From a bacterium (GTDB lineage Bacteria; Joyebacterota; Joyebacteria; Joyebacterales; Joyebacteraceae), in NCBI GenBank assembly GCA_025774935.1, contig JALGZK010000004.1:1-64000 (forward strand): a stretch of 64,000 nucleotides of DNA, in the 5' to 3' direction. The position numbers were made by a program, and so were the translations under genes. The notes under the pieces are model-generated. The model was given only the letters and a program-made list of their open reading frames with translations. It was not told the origin of the DNA and ran no database searches. Shown here piece by piece: positions 34,047 through 43,113 of the stretch (position 1 is the first letter of the stretch; each line of letters begins with the position of its first letter).

Positions 34047-35087
34047 GTGCGGGCGTTCGCGAACCTGACGTACAGGGGACAGGTAGGACGGCTCAGGCGC
34101 ATGGCTGAGGCTGCCCTCGCGGCCTACGGCGCCGAGGGCACCGCGCTCAGGCACATCTGTCACGCGGAGAACACGACCTTCCGCGTGGACGGTCGCATCC
34201 CGGGTCTCCCGGAGGCCGACGCGCCGTACATGGCCGACCGGTACCTCCTGCGGCTCCACCGCCCCGGCTACCAGACCGCCGTGACGATCGCCTCCGAGCT
34301 GGAGTGGCTCGCCGCGCTGAGACGCGACCGCGGCCTCGCCGTGCCCGAGCCCGTACCGAACCTCGAGGGGAGACTCCTGACCACCGTGGAGGTCACCGGT
34401 GTCCCGGAGCCGAGGGTCTGCTCGCTTCTCAGATGGCTCGACGGCCGGTTCAACGAGCGGAGGCCGCGCGCATCCCACATGGAGGCTCTCGGCGACCTCA
34501 TGGCGGAGCTTCACGACCACGCCGACGGCTGGAAGCCGCCGCCGTCGTTCGAGAGATCGCAGTGGGACTGGGACGGGCTCTTCATGCGACCCGGCCCGAC
34601 GAAGGAGGATTACCGTCCCGTCTGGGACGGTCTGCCGGACAGCGTCCGCGACCTCTACGGCGAAGTCTCCGAGAGCCTGCGGCACGCGATGGACGCCCTG
34701 GGGGACGGGCCGGACGTCTTCGGTCTGGTTCACGCCGACATGCATCTCGGGAACGTCCTCTTCAAGAACGGGACGGCGCGCGCGATCGACTTCGACGACT
34801 GCGGGCGGGCCCACCGCGTCTACGACATCTCCGTGGCCCTTCAGGACTACCGGCGCCGCGACAACTGGCAGGCGCTCAAGGACGCGCTCCTCGTGAGCTA
34901 CACGACGAGGCGACCGCTGTCGGACCCCGAGATCGAACACCTGGAGACGTTCATGAACGGGCGCTGCGTCTCCGTCATGCTCTGGGCGGCGTCGCAGGCG
35001 GAGCACAACCCGCGTTTCGGCGAGAACATCGACCGCTGGTTCGAGTGGTCGCGAGGATACCTGACGGAGTTCCACACCTCCGGCTGA
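34047..35087 (+). CDS. APH/homoserine kinase II-like phosphotransferase
   Basis: A 346-residue kinase of the aminoglycoside phosphotransferase fold (COG2334-like). ENTTFRVDG and YLLRLHRPGYQ form the nucleotide lobe; the catalytic loop is VHADMHLGNVLF (Asp and Asn in place) and AIDFDDCGRAHRVYDIS is the metal-binding DFD. I choose GTG 34047, with GAGGTGA before it and five bases after the phosphatase stop; an ATG at 34011 would overlap that gene. The substrate could be homoserine, a sugar, choline or a protein Ser as in SrkA. Likely in the same transcript as the phosphatase. Confidence 0.82.
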   Translation: MRAFANLTYRGQVGRLRRMAEAALAAYGAEGTALRHICHAENTTFRVDGRIPGLPEADAPYMADRYLLRLHRPGYQTAVTIASELEWLAALRRDRGLAVPEPVPNLEGRLLTTVEVTGVPEPRVCSLLRWLDGRFNERRPRASHMEALGDLMAELHDHADGWKPPPSFERSQWDWDGLFMRPGPTKEDYRPVWDGLPDSVRDLYGEVSESLRHAMDALGDGPDVFGLVHADMHLGNVLFKNGTARAIDFDDCGRAHRVYDISVALQDYRRRDNWQALKDALLVSYTTRRPLSDPEIEHLETFMNGRCVSVMLWAASQAEHNPRFGENIDRWFEWSRGYLTEFHTSG

Positions 35088-35138
35088 CGCGTTCGCGCCC
35101 GGCGCGAGCACGTCGAAACGACGCGAAGGAATACACAC

Positions 35139-37043
35139 ATGGCACGCATCGAATCGCTTCTCTCCGCGCGGCTGTTCCTCGTCCCTCAGGTGGTCGGGAA
35201 CAGGATCTTCTTCATGAGCAACATCTCGGGCCGCATCTCGCTCTACGCCATGGACGAGGGCGGAAGCGTCCCCGAGCCGCTCCTGCCCCCGCACATCGCG
35301 CTTCAGAATCCCCACCTGATGGAAGGGGACTCGTTCGTGGTCTTCCCGCGCCTGGGGAGGATCCTGGTCATGGTCGACCGCGACGGAGACGAGATCTACC
35401 AGCCCGCGTTCGTCCCCGTGGACGGCGGGTTTCCGGAGTCCGTCTTCCCGGGCAGGTTCGAAGGGCAGCCGGTGCACTGCATCCTCACCGACCTCGATCG
35501 GAACATCGCGTACCTCCACGTGGAGTCGCGGACCGAGCAGGTGATGTGGGGCTACCGCGCTGACCTCGTGAGCGGCGAACTGACGAAGCTCGCCGAGAGC
35601 AGGTACGCCGCGGTCCCGGCCGCGACGAACGAGTCCCACACGAAGACGATCAGTCTCGACGGCTACAGCGCCGGCGACCACGTGATCTACCTTCAGGAGG
35701 GCGACGGCGAGCGCCGGCTCCTCTACGGGACGCCCATCGAGGACAGGAAGCCCGGCGACGAGATTCCTTTGAACAGCATCTCCGACTGCCACTTCGTCGA
35801 TGGGGATCGTTCGCTGCTCTTCACTACGTCGCTCTGGAGCGACAGCTACGGTCTGGGCATGATGGAGCTTGCCGACCCGTCGTCCGCGAGGGAGGTCGCC
35901 GTCGAGGGCGCCGTCCACGAGGGCGCCGGGGAGCTGGTCGGTCTCGAGCACTCGACGGGAGACCGGTACGTCGTCGGCTACAACATCGACGGGTGCTCGT
36001 GGCGTTACGAGGCGGCGTTCGACGCAGCGGCGGGCGTGATGCGGCTCGAGCACGTGCTCTGCGGCGCGGGCGAGCTTGCGGACGGCGTGCTGGAGTCGTG
36101 CCGCTACGACCGCGAGGGCGACCGCTACGCGCTGTCGTTCTCGACGGCGACGTCGCCCACGCAGATCCACACCGTCGCCGGCCCCGCGCGCGACCGGGTC
36201 GTGCGTCACACGCGCGAGCGCGTCCTCGGTATCGCCGACGGCGTCCTGTCGCCCGGCGAGGACGCGTCGTTCACGTCGTTCGACGGTCTCCGCGTCTCCG
36301 CGCGGCTGTACCTTCCCGCGGCGTCGCTCGGGTTCGAAGGGCCACGGCCCCTCGTCTACTACGTGCACGGGGGCCCTCAGAGCCAGGAGAGGCCCGATTT
36401 CGCGTGGTTCTCCATGCCGCTCATCCAGTTCCTAACCGTGAACGGGTTCGCGGTCTTCGTACCGAACGCGCGGGGCAGCACGGGGTACGGTCTCGAGTAC
36501 ACGAAGAGGGTCGACCGCGACTGGGGAGGTCAGGACCGTCTCGACCACGTCCACGCGATGACCGAGGTTCTCCCGAGCGACTCCCGAGTCGACACCAAGC
36601 GCGCCGGCGTCGTCGGCCGCTCCTACGGCGGGTACATGACGCTCACCCAGGCGGCCAGGCATCCAGAGCTCTGGGCGGCCGCCGTCGACATGTTCGGCCC
36701 GTACGACCTCATCGGGTTCGGGCAGCGAATCCCCGAGACCTGGAAGCCGTACTTCGACATCGCGCTCGGGAACCCGGAGACCGACAGGGACTTCCTGGTC
36801 GAGCGCTCGCCCAGGACCTACATCGAGAACGTGGCCTGCCCGCTCCTCGTGATCCAGGGGAAGAACGACCCGCGCGTCCTCGAGGTCGAGTCGGCGCAGA
36901 TCGTCGAGGAGCTCAAGAGCATGGGGAAGGACGTCGAGTACCTCATGTTCGAGGACGAGGGACACGACGTCCTCAAGTTCGAGAACAGGGTCACCTGCTA
37001 CGACGCTATCACCGAGTTCTTCAGGAAGCACCTCCGGCCGTGA
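35139..37043 (+). CDS. S9 family prolyl oligopeptidase-like peptidase
   Basis: A 634-residue cytoplasmic serine peptidase (no signal peptide). The amino 350 residues are a beta-propeller (repeats such as GNRIFFMSNISGRISLYAMD, DRNIAYLHVES, GDHVIYLQEGDGERRLLYG) covering an alpha/beta-hydrolase with YVHGGPQSQ (oxyanion hole), GRSYGG (Ser495), GKNDPRV (Asp577) and EDEGHDV (His609), a complete triad. It cleaves short peptides, as acylaminoacyl-peptidases and related enzymes do. ATG 35139 follows GAAGGAATA. Confidence 0.92.
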   Translation: MARIESLLSARLFLVPQVVGNRIFFMSNISGRISLYAMDEGGSVPEPLLPPHIALQNPHLMEGDSFVVFPRLGRILVMVDRDGDEIYQPAFVPVDGGFPESVFPGRFEGQPVHCILTDLDRNIAYLHVESRTEQVMWGYRADLVSGELTKLAESRYAAVPAATNESHTKTISLDGYSAGDHVIYLQEGDGERRLLYGTPIEDRKPGDEIPLNSISDCHFVDGDRSLLFTTSLWSDSYGLGMMELADPSSAREVAVEGAVHEGAGELVGLEHSTGDRYVVGYNIDGCSWRYEAAFDAAAGVMRLEHVLCGAGELADGVLESCRYDREGDRYALSFSTATSPTQIHTVAGPARDRVVRHTRERVLGIADGVLSPGEDASFTSFDGLRVSARLYLPAASLGFEGPRPLVYYVHGGPQSQERPDFAWFSMPLIQFLTVNGFAVFVPNARGSTGYGLEYTKRVDRDWGGQDRLDHVHAMTEVLPSDSRVDTKRAGVVGRSYGGYMTLTQAARHPELWAAAVDMFGPYDLIGFGQRIPETWKPYFDIALGNPETDRDFLVERSPRTYIENVACPLLVIQGKNDPRVLEVESAQIVEELKSMGKDVEYLMFEDEGHDVLKFENRVTCYDAITEFFRKHLRP

Positions 37044-37083
37044 CGGCCGCGGGCTCCGACGGTTCAGACGGACAGGAGGCACC

Positions 37084-38904
37084 ATGCAGAAGCGGAAGGC
37101 CCTGCTAGCACTGGCGCTCACGCTCTCACTCGCGCTCGCCGTGCCCTCGTGCGCCCCGACGGAGGTCGACGAGAGCATCGTCGCAGGGGAGATCGGCGCG
37201 CGCGTCGACGAGTACCTGACACGGATCACGCCATACGGCTTCTCGGGCGCGGTCCTCATCTCGGACGGCGGTGAGATCGTGCTCAACAAGGGGTACGGGC
37301 TCGCGATCCGCGAGGGGAGCGTGCCGAACACGGCGAACACCGTGTTCACCACGGGATCGATCACGAAGCAGTTCACGGCCGCCGCGATCATGACGCTCGA
37401 GATGGCGGGGCTTCTCGACACCTCCGACCCGCTCTCCGAGCACGTCGACGGCGTCCCCGAGGAGAAGCGGGCCGTCACGCTCCACCACCTGCTCACTCAC
37501 ACCTCGGGAGTGATCGGGGGCACGGGGCCGGACTTCGTCGAGGCCGGGCGGGACGAGACCGTGCGCGCAATCCTCGAGGCCCCTCTCGAGTTCGAGCCCG
37601 GAACGGAGATGAACTACTCGAACGCCGGCTACAGCCTCCTCGCGGCCGTGGTCGAGGAGGTCTCCGACCGGTCCTATGAGGAGTACGTGAGGGAGCACCT
37701 CTTCGCTCCGGCAGGGATGGAGCGTACCGGATACAGGCTCCCCCGCTGGGACCGAAGCACCGTCGCACACTGGTACGTCGGGGAGACCGACAACGGCACG
37801 CCCCTCGAGAAGCCGTATCCCCAGTGGAACCTCCTGGGGAACGGGGGGATACTCTCGACGACCGGCGACATGCACCGCTGGTACCTCGCGCTCCAGGGGA
37901 CCGACGTCATATCGGTCGAGGCGAAGGGCAAGCTCTGGACGCCCGCGCTCAACGACTACGCCTACGGGTGGGACGTCATCCAGGGCGACCGGGGGATGCT
38001 CGTCCAGCACGACGGCGGGAGCACGCTCGGCGCGAGCGCGGAGTTCCGGTGGTTCATGGGGGAGGACGTCCTGATCGTCCTCTTCTGCAACCAGACGTAC
38101 GCCGGGAGGCCGCTCATGTCGGCCGTGCGTGACAAGATCGAGGCGCTCGTCTTCGGGGGCGATGTCGACGTGCCGCCGCCCACTGCGGCGTTCGACGCGG
38201 AGGTGCTCGCTGAGTTCGCGGGCAAGTACCGGTTCGAGAACGGGGGCAACCTCGGAGTCGTCTTCGAGTCGGGCGGCCTTCTCGCGAGGACGTACGACCA
38301 GGAGGTCGTGAACGCGTTCCTGTTCGAGGGCGAGGCCGGCCCTGCTGACTACAACGACCTGAACCTGCGGGCGAACGCTCTCATCGCGGCGGCCGTCAGG
38401 CGAGACCCGGCGCCGTTCGCGAGGGAGTTCCCGGAAGGAGTGGCCGCGCGCGTCCAGTCGATGTTCGAGGGCGAGCTGGCGAGCTTCGAGGCGAGGACGG
38501 GCGAGCCGGCCCTCATGGCCGTAGCGCTCGGTACGGTGCCCGGGTTCGAGGAAGGGCTCCTGATGACCGGCGTGCGCATCAGGAACAGGTCCGGGGACAC
38601 TCACGAGATGAGCTTCGTCTGGCACGAGGGGAGGGTCGTCGGGTTCGACCAGCTCGCCTACGAGGTCGAGATCCCGCTCGGGCCCGCCGCCGGAGACGAG
38701 TTCGCTGGTTACCACCTCGTTTTCGGACGACCCGTCAAGGTGACGTTCACGAGAGGAGACGACGGCGCCGTGAACGGGCTCGCGGTCGGCGAGGGTGACC
38801 TCGCCCGGGGCGCGTTCAGGCTGCACGAGCACAGTGACGGTTGCGGACACGAAGACGAGAGCGAGCACGAGAAAGAGGGCGAACGCGACGATGACGGGTC
38901 GTAA
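37084..38904 (+). CDS. beta-lactamase family serine hydrolase lipoprotein
   Basis: A 606-residue exported protein with signal ALTLSLALAVPSC (lipid Cys about 23). Residues 40-340 form a class C beta-lactamase/D-Ala-D-Ala-peptidase-like domain: GSITKQFT (Ser92, Lys95), NYSNAGYSLL (Tyr178) and QHDGGSTLG in the KTG position. A carboxyl domain (about 370-590) of beta strands (FAGKYRFENGG, AGYHLVFGRPVKVTFTRGD) resembles the DUF3471/lipocalin-like tail often found on these esterases. The end is His/Glu/Asp rich (HSDGCGHEDESEHEKEGERD), a possible metal-binding or disordered tail. It overlaps the start of the CYTH-GNAT gene by 14 bases. Confidence 0.87.
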   Translation: MQKRKALLALALTLSLALAVPSCAPTEVDESIVAGEIGARVDEYLTRITPYGFSGAVLISDGGEIVLNKGYGLAIREGSVPNTANTVFTTGSITKQFTAAAIMTLEMAGLLDTSDPLSEHVDGVPEEKRAVTLHHLLTHTSGVIGGTGPDFVEAGRDETVRAILEAPLEFEPGTEMNYSNAGYSLLAAVVEEVSDRSYEEYVREHLFAPAGMERTGYRLPRWDRSTVAHWYVGETDNGTPLEKPYPQWNLLGNGGILSTTGDMHRWYLALQGTDVISVEAKGKLWTPALNDYAYGWDVIQGDRGMLVQHDGGSTLGASAEFRWFMGEDVLIVLFCNQTYAGRPLMSAVRDKIEALVFGGDVDVPPPTAAFDAEVLAEFAGKYRFENGGNLGVVFESGGLLARTYDQEVVNAFLFEGEAGPADYNDLNLRANALIAAAVRRDPAPFAREFPEGVAARVQSMFEGELASFEARTGEPALMAVALGTVPGFEEGLLMTGVRIRNRSGDTHEMSFVWHEGRVVGFDQLAYEVEIPLGPAAGDEFAGYHLVFGRPVKVTFTRGDDGAVNGLAVGEGDLARGAFRLHEHSDGCGHEDESEHEKEGERDDDGS

Positions 38905-40246
38905 CGTGGAGATCAAGGCGAGGGCGTCCGACTTCGAGCGCCAGCTCTCGAAGGCGGCGGAGCTCTCGGACGGGAGACCCGAGCGCCTCCTCCAGCAGGA
39001 CACGTTCTTCGGCTGCCGCGAGGGGAGGCTCAAGCTCCGGCGGTTCTCCGAGAGCGAGGGCGAGCTCATCTTCTACGAGCGACCCGACGACACCGGTCCT
39101 TCGGAGAGCAGGTACATGAGGAGCCCGACCGGCGATCCCGCGTCCCTGAAGGAACTCCTGTCGCGCTCCCTCGGGATCGTCGGTACCGTCGTGAAGACGA
39201 GGACGGTCTTCCTCGCGGGGAGGAGCCGGCTCCACTTCGACGAGGTCGAGGGCCTGGGACGATTCATCGAGATCGAGGTGGTGCTCCAGCCAGGCGAGGG
39301 CCTCGACGCGGGCGTGGCGGTGGCGCGACGGCTCATGGACGGTCTCGGGATCTCCGAGGACGATCTCGTCGACCGCGCGTACATCGATCTCCTGCCGCGC
39401 GCGTCGGAGCCGGAGCCGAACGGTCCGGAGCCCGACGCCGCTCCAGGCCCGGAAGGAGGAGCCATGCCGTCCATCGTGGTCCGGGACATGGACCCGAAGA
39501 CCGAGTACTACGTCTCGGCCTGCACGCACGTCGACGAGAGCGCCGAGACCGACGCGGCCGCAGCGGGACGCCTCTCGTTCCTGAAGGAGAACTACGATGG
39601 AGGCGTGCGGGCAAAGGTCGCCCTGGAGGACGGTAGGCCCCTCGGCTTCCTGTTCGTGATGCCCATCGAGCTCTGCCCGTGGGGGCCTCTCGGCGCAGAT
39701 CTGGCGTGCGTTCCGTGTCTGTTCGTGACGCCGGACGAGACCGGGAAGGGAGCAGGCGCCGCTCTCCTCGAGGCCGCCGAGGAGGAGGCGAGGCAGCAGG
39801 GGATGAAGGGCATGGTCCTCCAGGCGTACTACTGGGACTTCTGGTTCATGCCTGCCTCGTACTTCGAGAAGCACGGCTACCAGGAGGCGGCCAGGAAGGG
39901 CGACTACGGGATCCTGTGGAAGGCGTTCGACACGTCGGCGGAACCGCCCAGGTTCCTCGAGCCTTCATACGAGTTCCGCCCGATCGAGGCGAAGGTCGTC
40001 GTCGATCTCTTCTGGAACGAGTTCTGTCTCACGAGCGGCGTCGAGGCGGCGAGGGTCCGCGACGTCGCGTCCGAGTTCGGCGACGCCGTCGTCCTGAACG
40101 AGTACAAGGCCGAGGATCGGGAGACGTTCGTCGAGCACCAGATCTCCCGCGCGATCTACGTGAACGGGAAGGAGATCGGCTGGGGATACGAGGCGCCGAA
40201 GGAAGGAGTCCGGGAGGCGATCCAGGCGGCGCTCGATGAGGCGTAG
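38891..40246 (+). CDS. CYTH (CyaB-like) - GNAT/YoaP-like fusion protein
   Basis: A 451-residue two-domain protein. Residues 1-175 are a CYTH/class IV adenylate cyclase-like tunnel fold: NVEIKARASDF (E-x-K-x-R form of the CYTH signature), LLQQDTFFGCREGRLKLR, ELIFYERPD and HFDEVEGLGRFIEIEVVL. After a Pro/Glu linker (SEPEPNGPEPDAAPGPEGG) residues 192-451 are a GNAT acetyltransferase (VPCLFVTPDETGKGAGAALLE acetyl-CoA loop) with a YoaP-like end (VVLNEYKAEDRETFVEHQ). An internal ATG (39464) follows a strong GGAAGGAGGAGCC site exactly at the domain border, so the GNAT part may also be made alone. Roles unknown: CYTH enzymes act on triphosphates. Confidence 0.82.
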   Translation: MTGRNVEIKARASDFERQLSKAAELSDGRPERLLQQDTFFGCREGRLKLRRFSESEGELIFYERPDDTGPSESRYMRSPTGDPASLKELLSRSLGIVGTVVKTRTVFLAGRSRLHFDEVEGLGRFIEIEVVLQPGEGLDAGVAVARRLMDGLGISEDDLVDRAYIDLLPRASEPEPNGPEPDAAPGPEGGAMPSIVVRDMDPKTEYYVSACTHVDESAETDAAAAGRLSFLKENYDGGVRAKVALEDGRPLGFLFVMPIELCPWGPLGADLACVPCLFVTPDETGKGAGAALLEAAEEEARQQGMKGMVLQAYYWDFWFMPASYFEKHGYQEAARKGDYGILWKAFDTSAEPPRFLEPSYEFRPIEAKVVVDLFWNEFCLTSGVEAARVRDVASEFGDAVVLNEYKAEDRETFVEHQISRAIYVNGKEIGWGYEAPKEGVREAIQAALDEA

Positions 40247-40301
40247 TTGTTCCGGCGGAGTCCGCGAAGCGTCCCCGCGGTCCCGCCCAAGCAGTTCATT
40301 C

Positions 40302-40330
40302 TTGCCTTCCCCGTCCACGCCCGGTAGACT
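40302..40330 (+). promoter_or_regulatory. possible promoter for the double GNAT gene
   Basis: TTGCCT, 17 bases, TAGACT (4/6 each); predicted start near 40337, leaving a leader of about 100 bases before GTG 40435. Confidence 0.4.
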
Positions 40331-40370
40331 CACAAGCGTCTACTCAGTCAATAGAACGGTATTCCGCATT

Positions 40371-40400
40371 CCGGACACGGCGTCCGGCGTCTTTCTCTTT
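40371..40400 (+). terminator. terminator-like hairpin upstream of the double GNAT gene
   Basis: CCGGAC, ACGGC loop, GTCCGG, then CGTCTTTCTCTTT. Either the intrinsic terminator of the CYTH-GNAT gene, 125 bases past its stop, or, if the promoter at 40302 is real, an attenuator in the next gene's leader. Confidence 0.5.
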
Positions 40401-40434
40401 CCCGCGCCGAGGCGCCTCCTGAAGGGCAGCTGCC

Positions 40435-41427
40435 GTGGCCGGCATCGAGTTCTCCGTGCGCCACATGCTCGAAGAGGATCTCCCCGGCGTCGCCGAGGTG
40501 GAAGCCGGCGTCTTCACCGACTGGTACCGCGTCTACCGCAAGGACCCTGAACCCCTTCCCGAGCGAACCATCGAGGAACTCAGATACGCGAGCTCCCGCG
40601 ATCCCGAGGGGAACTTCGTCGCCATCGCGCGTGACGGCGCTCTCGTCGGGTTCATGTTCTCGCGGACGTGGGGGAGGGTCGGGTGGATGGGGACCTTCGG
40701 CGTCCCGACGCAGCTCCAGGGTCTCGGGATCGGCAAGGCCCTCTTCCTGAGGACGCTCGAGCATCTCCGCAAGAAGGCCACGATCATCGGGCTCGAGACG
40801 ATGCCCGAGAGCGGCGCGAACCTCGGGCTCTACATAAAGAACGGGTTCGTGGCAACCTACCCGACCGTGGTCCTCGAGCTCTCGCTCGTCAAGGAGGCCG
40901 ACCGCCTCAAGAACGTCGACACCGATGGGGTCGCGACCTGGGGCGCCCAGGACAGGCGGACGCGGAGGCGCCTCATCCGGCAGATCCAGGAGATCAGCGC
41001 CGCGCACCTCCCCGGGCTCGACTACTCGATCGAGGTCGAGGGCATCCACGAGCACGAGTTCGGCGAGACCCTCTTCTCGACCGACGAGGAGGGGAGGATC
41101 GAGGGGTTCGCAGTGCTCCGGACCGCCCCGTTCCGGGGCGAGGACACCTCGGGGCGCGCGTACCTGCACGTGCTCGCTGTCGGTCCGGGCGCCGACGCGG
41201 ACCACGCCGTGACGCGCCTCCTCGGAGGGATCTGGTCGCGGGCGTCGAGGCTCGGCCTCACGAAAGTCGTGACCGGCGTGAGCTCGCGGCACGCTCACGC
41301 GCTCGAGCTTCTTCTCGGGAGCGGGTTCATCGCGATCCGTGCGGCGATCCGCATGGTGGAGAGACACGCGCCGCCGGAGCTCTTCACTCCGTCGAACGGC
41401 GTCAACGTCGCGCGGTGGGCGGGGTAG
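40435..41427 (+). CDS. tandem GNAT acetyltransferase
   Basis: A 330-residue protein with two GNAT-like halves. The first (about 5-155) is canonical: FSVRHMLEEDLPGVAEVEAGVF, GFMFSRTWGRVGWMGTFGVPT, QLQGLGIGKALFLRTLEHL (acetyl-CoA pyrophosphate loop Q-x-x-G-x-G) and LGLYIKNGFVATYPT. The second (about 190-320: FAVLRTAPFRGEDTSGRAYLHVLAVG, LTKVVTGVSSRHAHALELLLGSGF) has lost the clear pyrophosphate loop and may be structural. GTG 40435 follows GAAGGGC. The substrate is unknown. It ends the long plus-strand run. Confidence 0.78.
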   Translation: MAGIEFSVRHMLEEDLPGVAEVEAGVFTDWYRVYRKDPEPLPERTIEELRYASSRDPEGNFVAIARDGALVGFMFSRTWGRVGWMGTFGVPTQLQGLGIGKALFLRTLEHLRKKATIIGLETMPESGANLGLYIKNGFVATYPTVVLELSLVKEADRLKNVDTDGVATWGAQDRRTRRRLIRQIQEISAAHLPGLDYSIEVEGIHEHEFGETLFSTDEEGRIEGFAVLRTAPFRGEDTSGRAYLHVLAVGPGADADHAVTRLLGGIWSRASRLGLTKVVTGVSSRHAHALELLLGSGFIAIRAAIRMVERHAPPELFTPSNGVNVARWAG

Positions 41428-41458
41428 GGCGTCTCCGACGACCGAGGCACAGACAGAG

Positions 41459-41489
41459 GCGGCGGGCCTTCCGGGCCGCCGCTTTCGTT
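41459..41489 (+). terminator. terminator after the double GNAT gene
   Basis: GCGGC(G)GGCC pairs with GGCC-GCCGC around TTCCG, followed by TTTCGTT, 31 bases after the stop. It faces the terminator of the convergent operon. Confidence 0.65.
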
Positions 41490-41494
41490 CGCCC

Positions 41495-41510
41495 GGCGGC
41501 TTCCGCCGCC
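41495..41510 (-). terminator. hairpin at the end of the DUF6754 operon
   Basis: GGCGGC-TTCC-GCCGCC perfect repeat 18 bases beyond the stop of the last minus-strand gene; no U tract. Confidence 0.4.
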
Positions 41511-41527
41511 CGGCCCCGTCGAGTGGC

Positions 41528-42163
41528 CTAGTCGATCACGCGCAGGAGATCCGACAGGAGGAAGTAGAGCCTTCCGATGAGGAGCGAGATACGCGCCATC
41601 AGCGTGTAGCCAAACGACGCGCCGAAGCTGACCATGATGAAGACGATTCCGATCTTCGCGGTAACTCCGAGGACGCCCTTGTGGGCCTTCGAGAAGTAGA
41701 AGTAGAGGATCGTCGTCACGACGCCGACCACGAGTATCAGGTTGTTCAGGCTCACGAGGTTGAACCCGGTCATCGGGAGGAGCGTCGCCTGGACCTGCGG
41801 CACGACGTAGCCCTGGAGGTTCGCCGTGATGCCCAGGCCGGCACCCACGCCGACCGTGAATGCGATCGGCCAGCGGGAGAGCCACGCGGTCTTCGGGAAC
41901 CACCGCGAGAGCATGATCACGCCGAGAGCGGCTGGGACGATCAGGATCCACTTCTCGACACCGGTCTCTTCCATGAAAGGGGTGACGAGCATCGGCTCGA
42001 CGTCGAAGAACGCCACGTAGATGAGCCAGTAGCCGGCCGACACGCCGACGTAGAGGTGCTCGGCAAGCTTGTAGAACGGGTTGTCCTTGTAGAGGAACGA
42101 CAGGATCGCGAGGGTCAGGAACCCCGCGAGCCACGTTCCGATGATCATGCCGAGCGAACCCAT
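41528..42163 (-). CDS. six-helix membrane protein of the DUF6754 module (D)
   Basis: A 211-residue polytopic membrane protein, last gene of the four-gene module. About six helices: IIGTWLAGFLTLAILSFLY, LYVGVSAGYWLIYVAFFD, ILIVPAALGVIMLSRW, IAFTVGVGAGLGITANLQGY, LNNLILVVGVVTTILYFYF and IGIVFIMVSFGASFGYTLMA. Notable is the polar loop FYKLAEHLYVGVSAGYW after helix 1, which suggests a conserved core motif. I recognise it only from its association with DUF6754-type neighbours. ATG 42163 follows GGGAGACGG, 50 bases after the previous stop. Confidence 0.65.
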   Translation of the reverse strand: MGSLGMIIGTWLAGFLTLAILSFLYKDNPFYKLAEHLYVGVSAGYWLIYVAFFDVEPMLVTPFMEETGVEKWILIVPAALGVIMLSRWFPKTAWLSRWPIAFTVGVGAGLGITANLQGYVVPQVQATLLPMTGFNLVSLNNLILVVGVVTTILYFYFSKAHKGVLGVTAKIGIVFIMVSFGASFGYTLMARISLLIGRLYFLLSDLLRVID

Positions 42164-42213
42164 TCCGTCTCCCTGCCCGCGCGCCGCCGCACCCGCTCAC
42201 CGGGGCGCGCCAA

Positions 42214-43071
42214 CTACGCGGTCTCGCCGCTTCTCTTGCGCTTGCCCTTCGTGAAGTAGTAGCCGAGGTTCCCGAGGACGATGAACCCGATCACGAGCAG
42301 GTGTCCCCACTGCTGCGCGGGCATGCCCCGCGTGCCGAGGCCAGGCTGCCCGATGAGTGTCTCGTATTCCGCGGCGCCCTTGAGTCCGCCGATGAGGCCC
42401 TCGATCTGCCCGGACTGAAGATACGGATACGCGTCGGGAGCCATGACGGCCGTCGTCCCGAACGTCATCTTCTGATTGAAGCGGGCCTGCGCGTAGCGGA
42501 CCCAGTAGTCGATCACCGCGCCGTGCTCGAACCCGAAGAGGAGGTCGATGTCCGCGTACGAGTGGATGTCCCGCGTGACCTCCATGTCCCGGATCGGGGT
42601 GCCCTGGTAGTCGGTTCCGAAGATGTCCTCGATCTCGCGCCCCATGGCGATCATGACCGCGATGTAACCGGGCCGGTACCCCAGGTTGACGTAGTCGACC
42701 CCGTACTCGGCGTCGTACTCGGCTGCGACCTGCTCGAGCGCGGTGTGGCCGAGGGGGAGGCCGATCGCGATGTGCCCGAGCATGATGACCTTGACGTCCT
42801 TGGCGAACGCCTGCCTCAGGACCGACCGGAGCATCGGCATGAGCTCGGGCGCCGACGTGGCGTCGAAGTCGATCGAGACCATGAGATAGTCGCCGGCCTC
42901 GAGGGCCTCAACGGACTCGTGCGCGCTGATGACGGGCGCGGTCGGCGGGATCTCGCCGCCCACGGAGATGATGAGGGGGAGGGTCACCACGACGAGGAGG
43001 ATCAGGAAGATGATCCTCCTGTCCATGTCGTCCATGACCTCCCAGAAGCTTCTCCGGGCACCCTTGTCCAC
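42214..43071 (-). CDS. membrane-anchored alpha/beta protein of the DUF6754 module (C)
   Basis: A 285-residue protein with an amino helix (RIIFLILLVVVTLPLIISVGG, about 19-39), a soluble middle domain and a carboxyl helix (HLLVIGFIVLGNLGYYFTKG). The middle has the alternation of a Rossmann-like fold (DYLMVSIDFDATSAPELMPM, VKVIMLGHIAIGLPLGH, YGVDYVNLGYRPGYIAVMIAMG, IDLLFGFEHGAVIDYWVRYA, LQSGQIEGLIGGLKGAAEYE). No catalytic motif of a known family is visible. GTG 43071 follows GAGGGAG. Both ends anchored in the inner membrane suggest the domain faces the periplasm, like that of its DUF6754 neighbour. Confidence 0.65.
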   Translation of the reverse strand: MDKGARRSFWEVMDDMDRRIIFLILLVVVTLPLIISVGGEIPPTAPVISAHESVEALEAGDYLMVSIDFDATSAPELMPMLRSVLRQAFAKDVKVIMLGHIAIGLPLGHTALEQVAAEYDAEYGVDYVNLGYRPGYIAVMIAMGREIEDIFGTDYQGTPIRDMEVTRDIHSYADIDLLFGFEHGAVIDYWVRYAQARFNQKMTFGTTAVMAPDAYPYLQSGQIEGLIGGLKGAAEYETLIGQPGLGTRGMPAQQWGHLLVIGFIVLGNLGYYFTKGKRKRSGETA

Positions 43072-43113
43072 CGGTTCTCCCTCGGGGGCGGCGTCCGCAC
43101 CGCCCGTGCGCTG

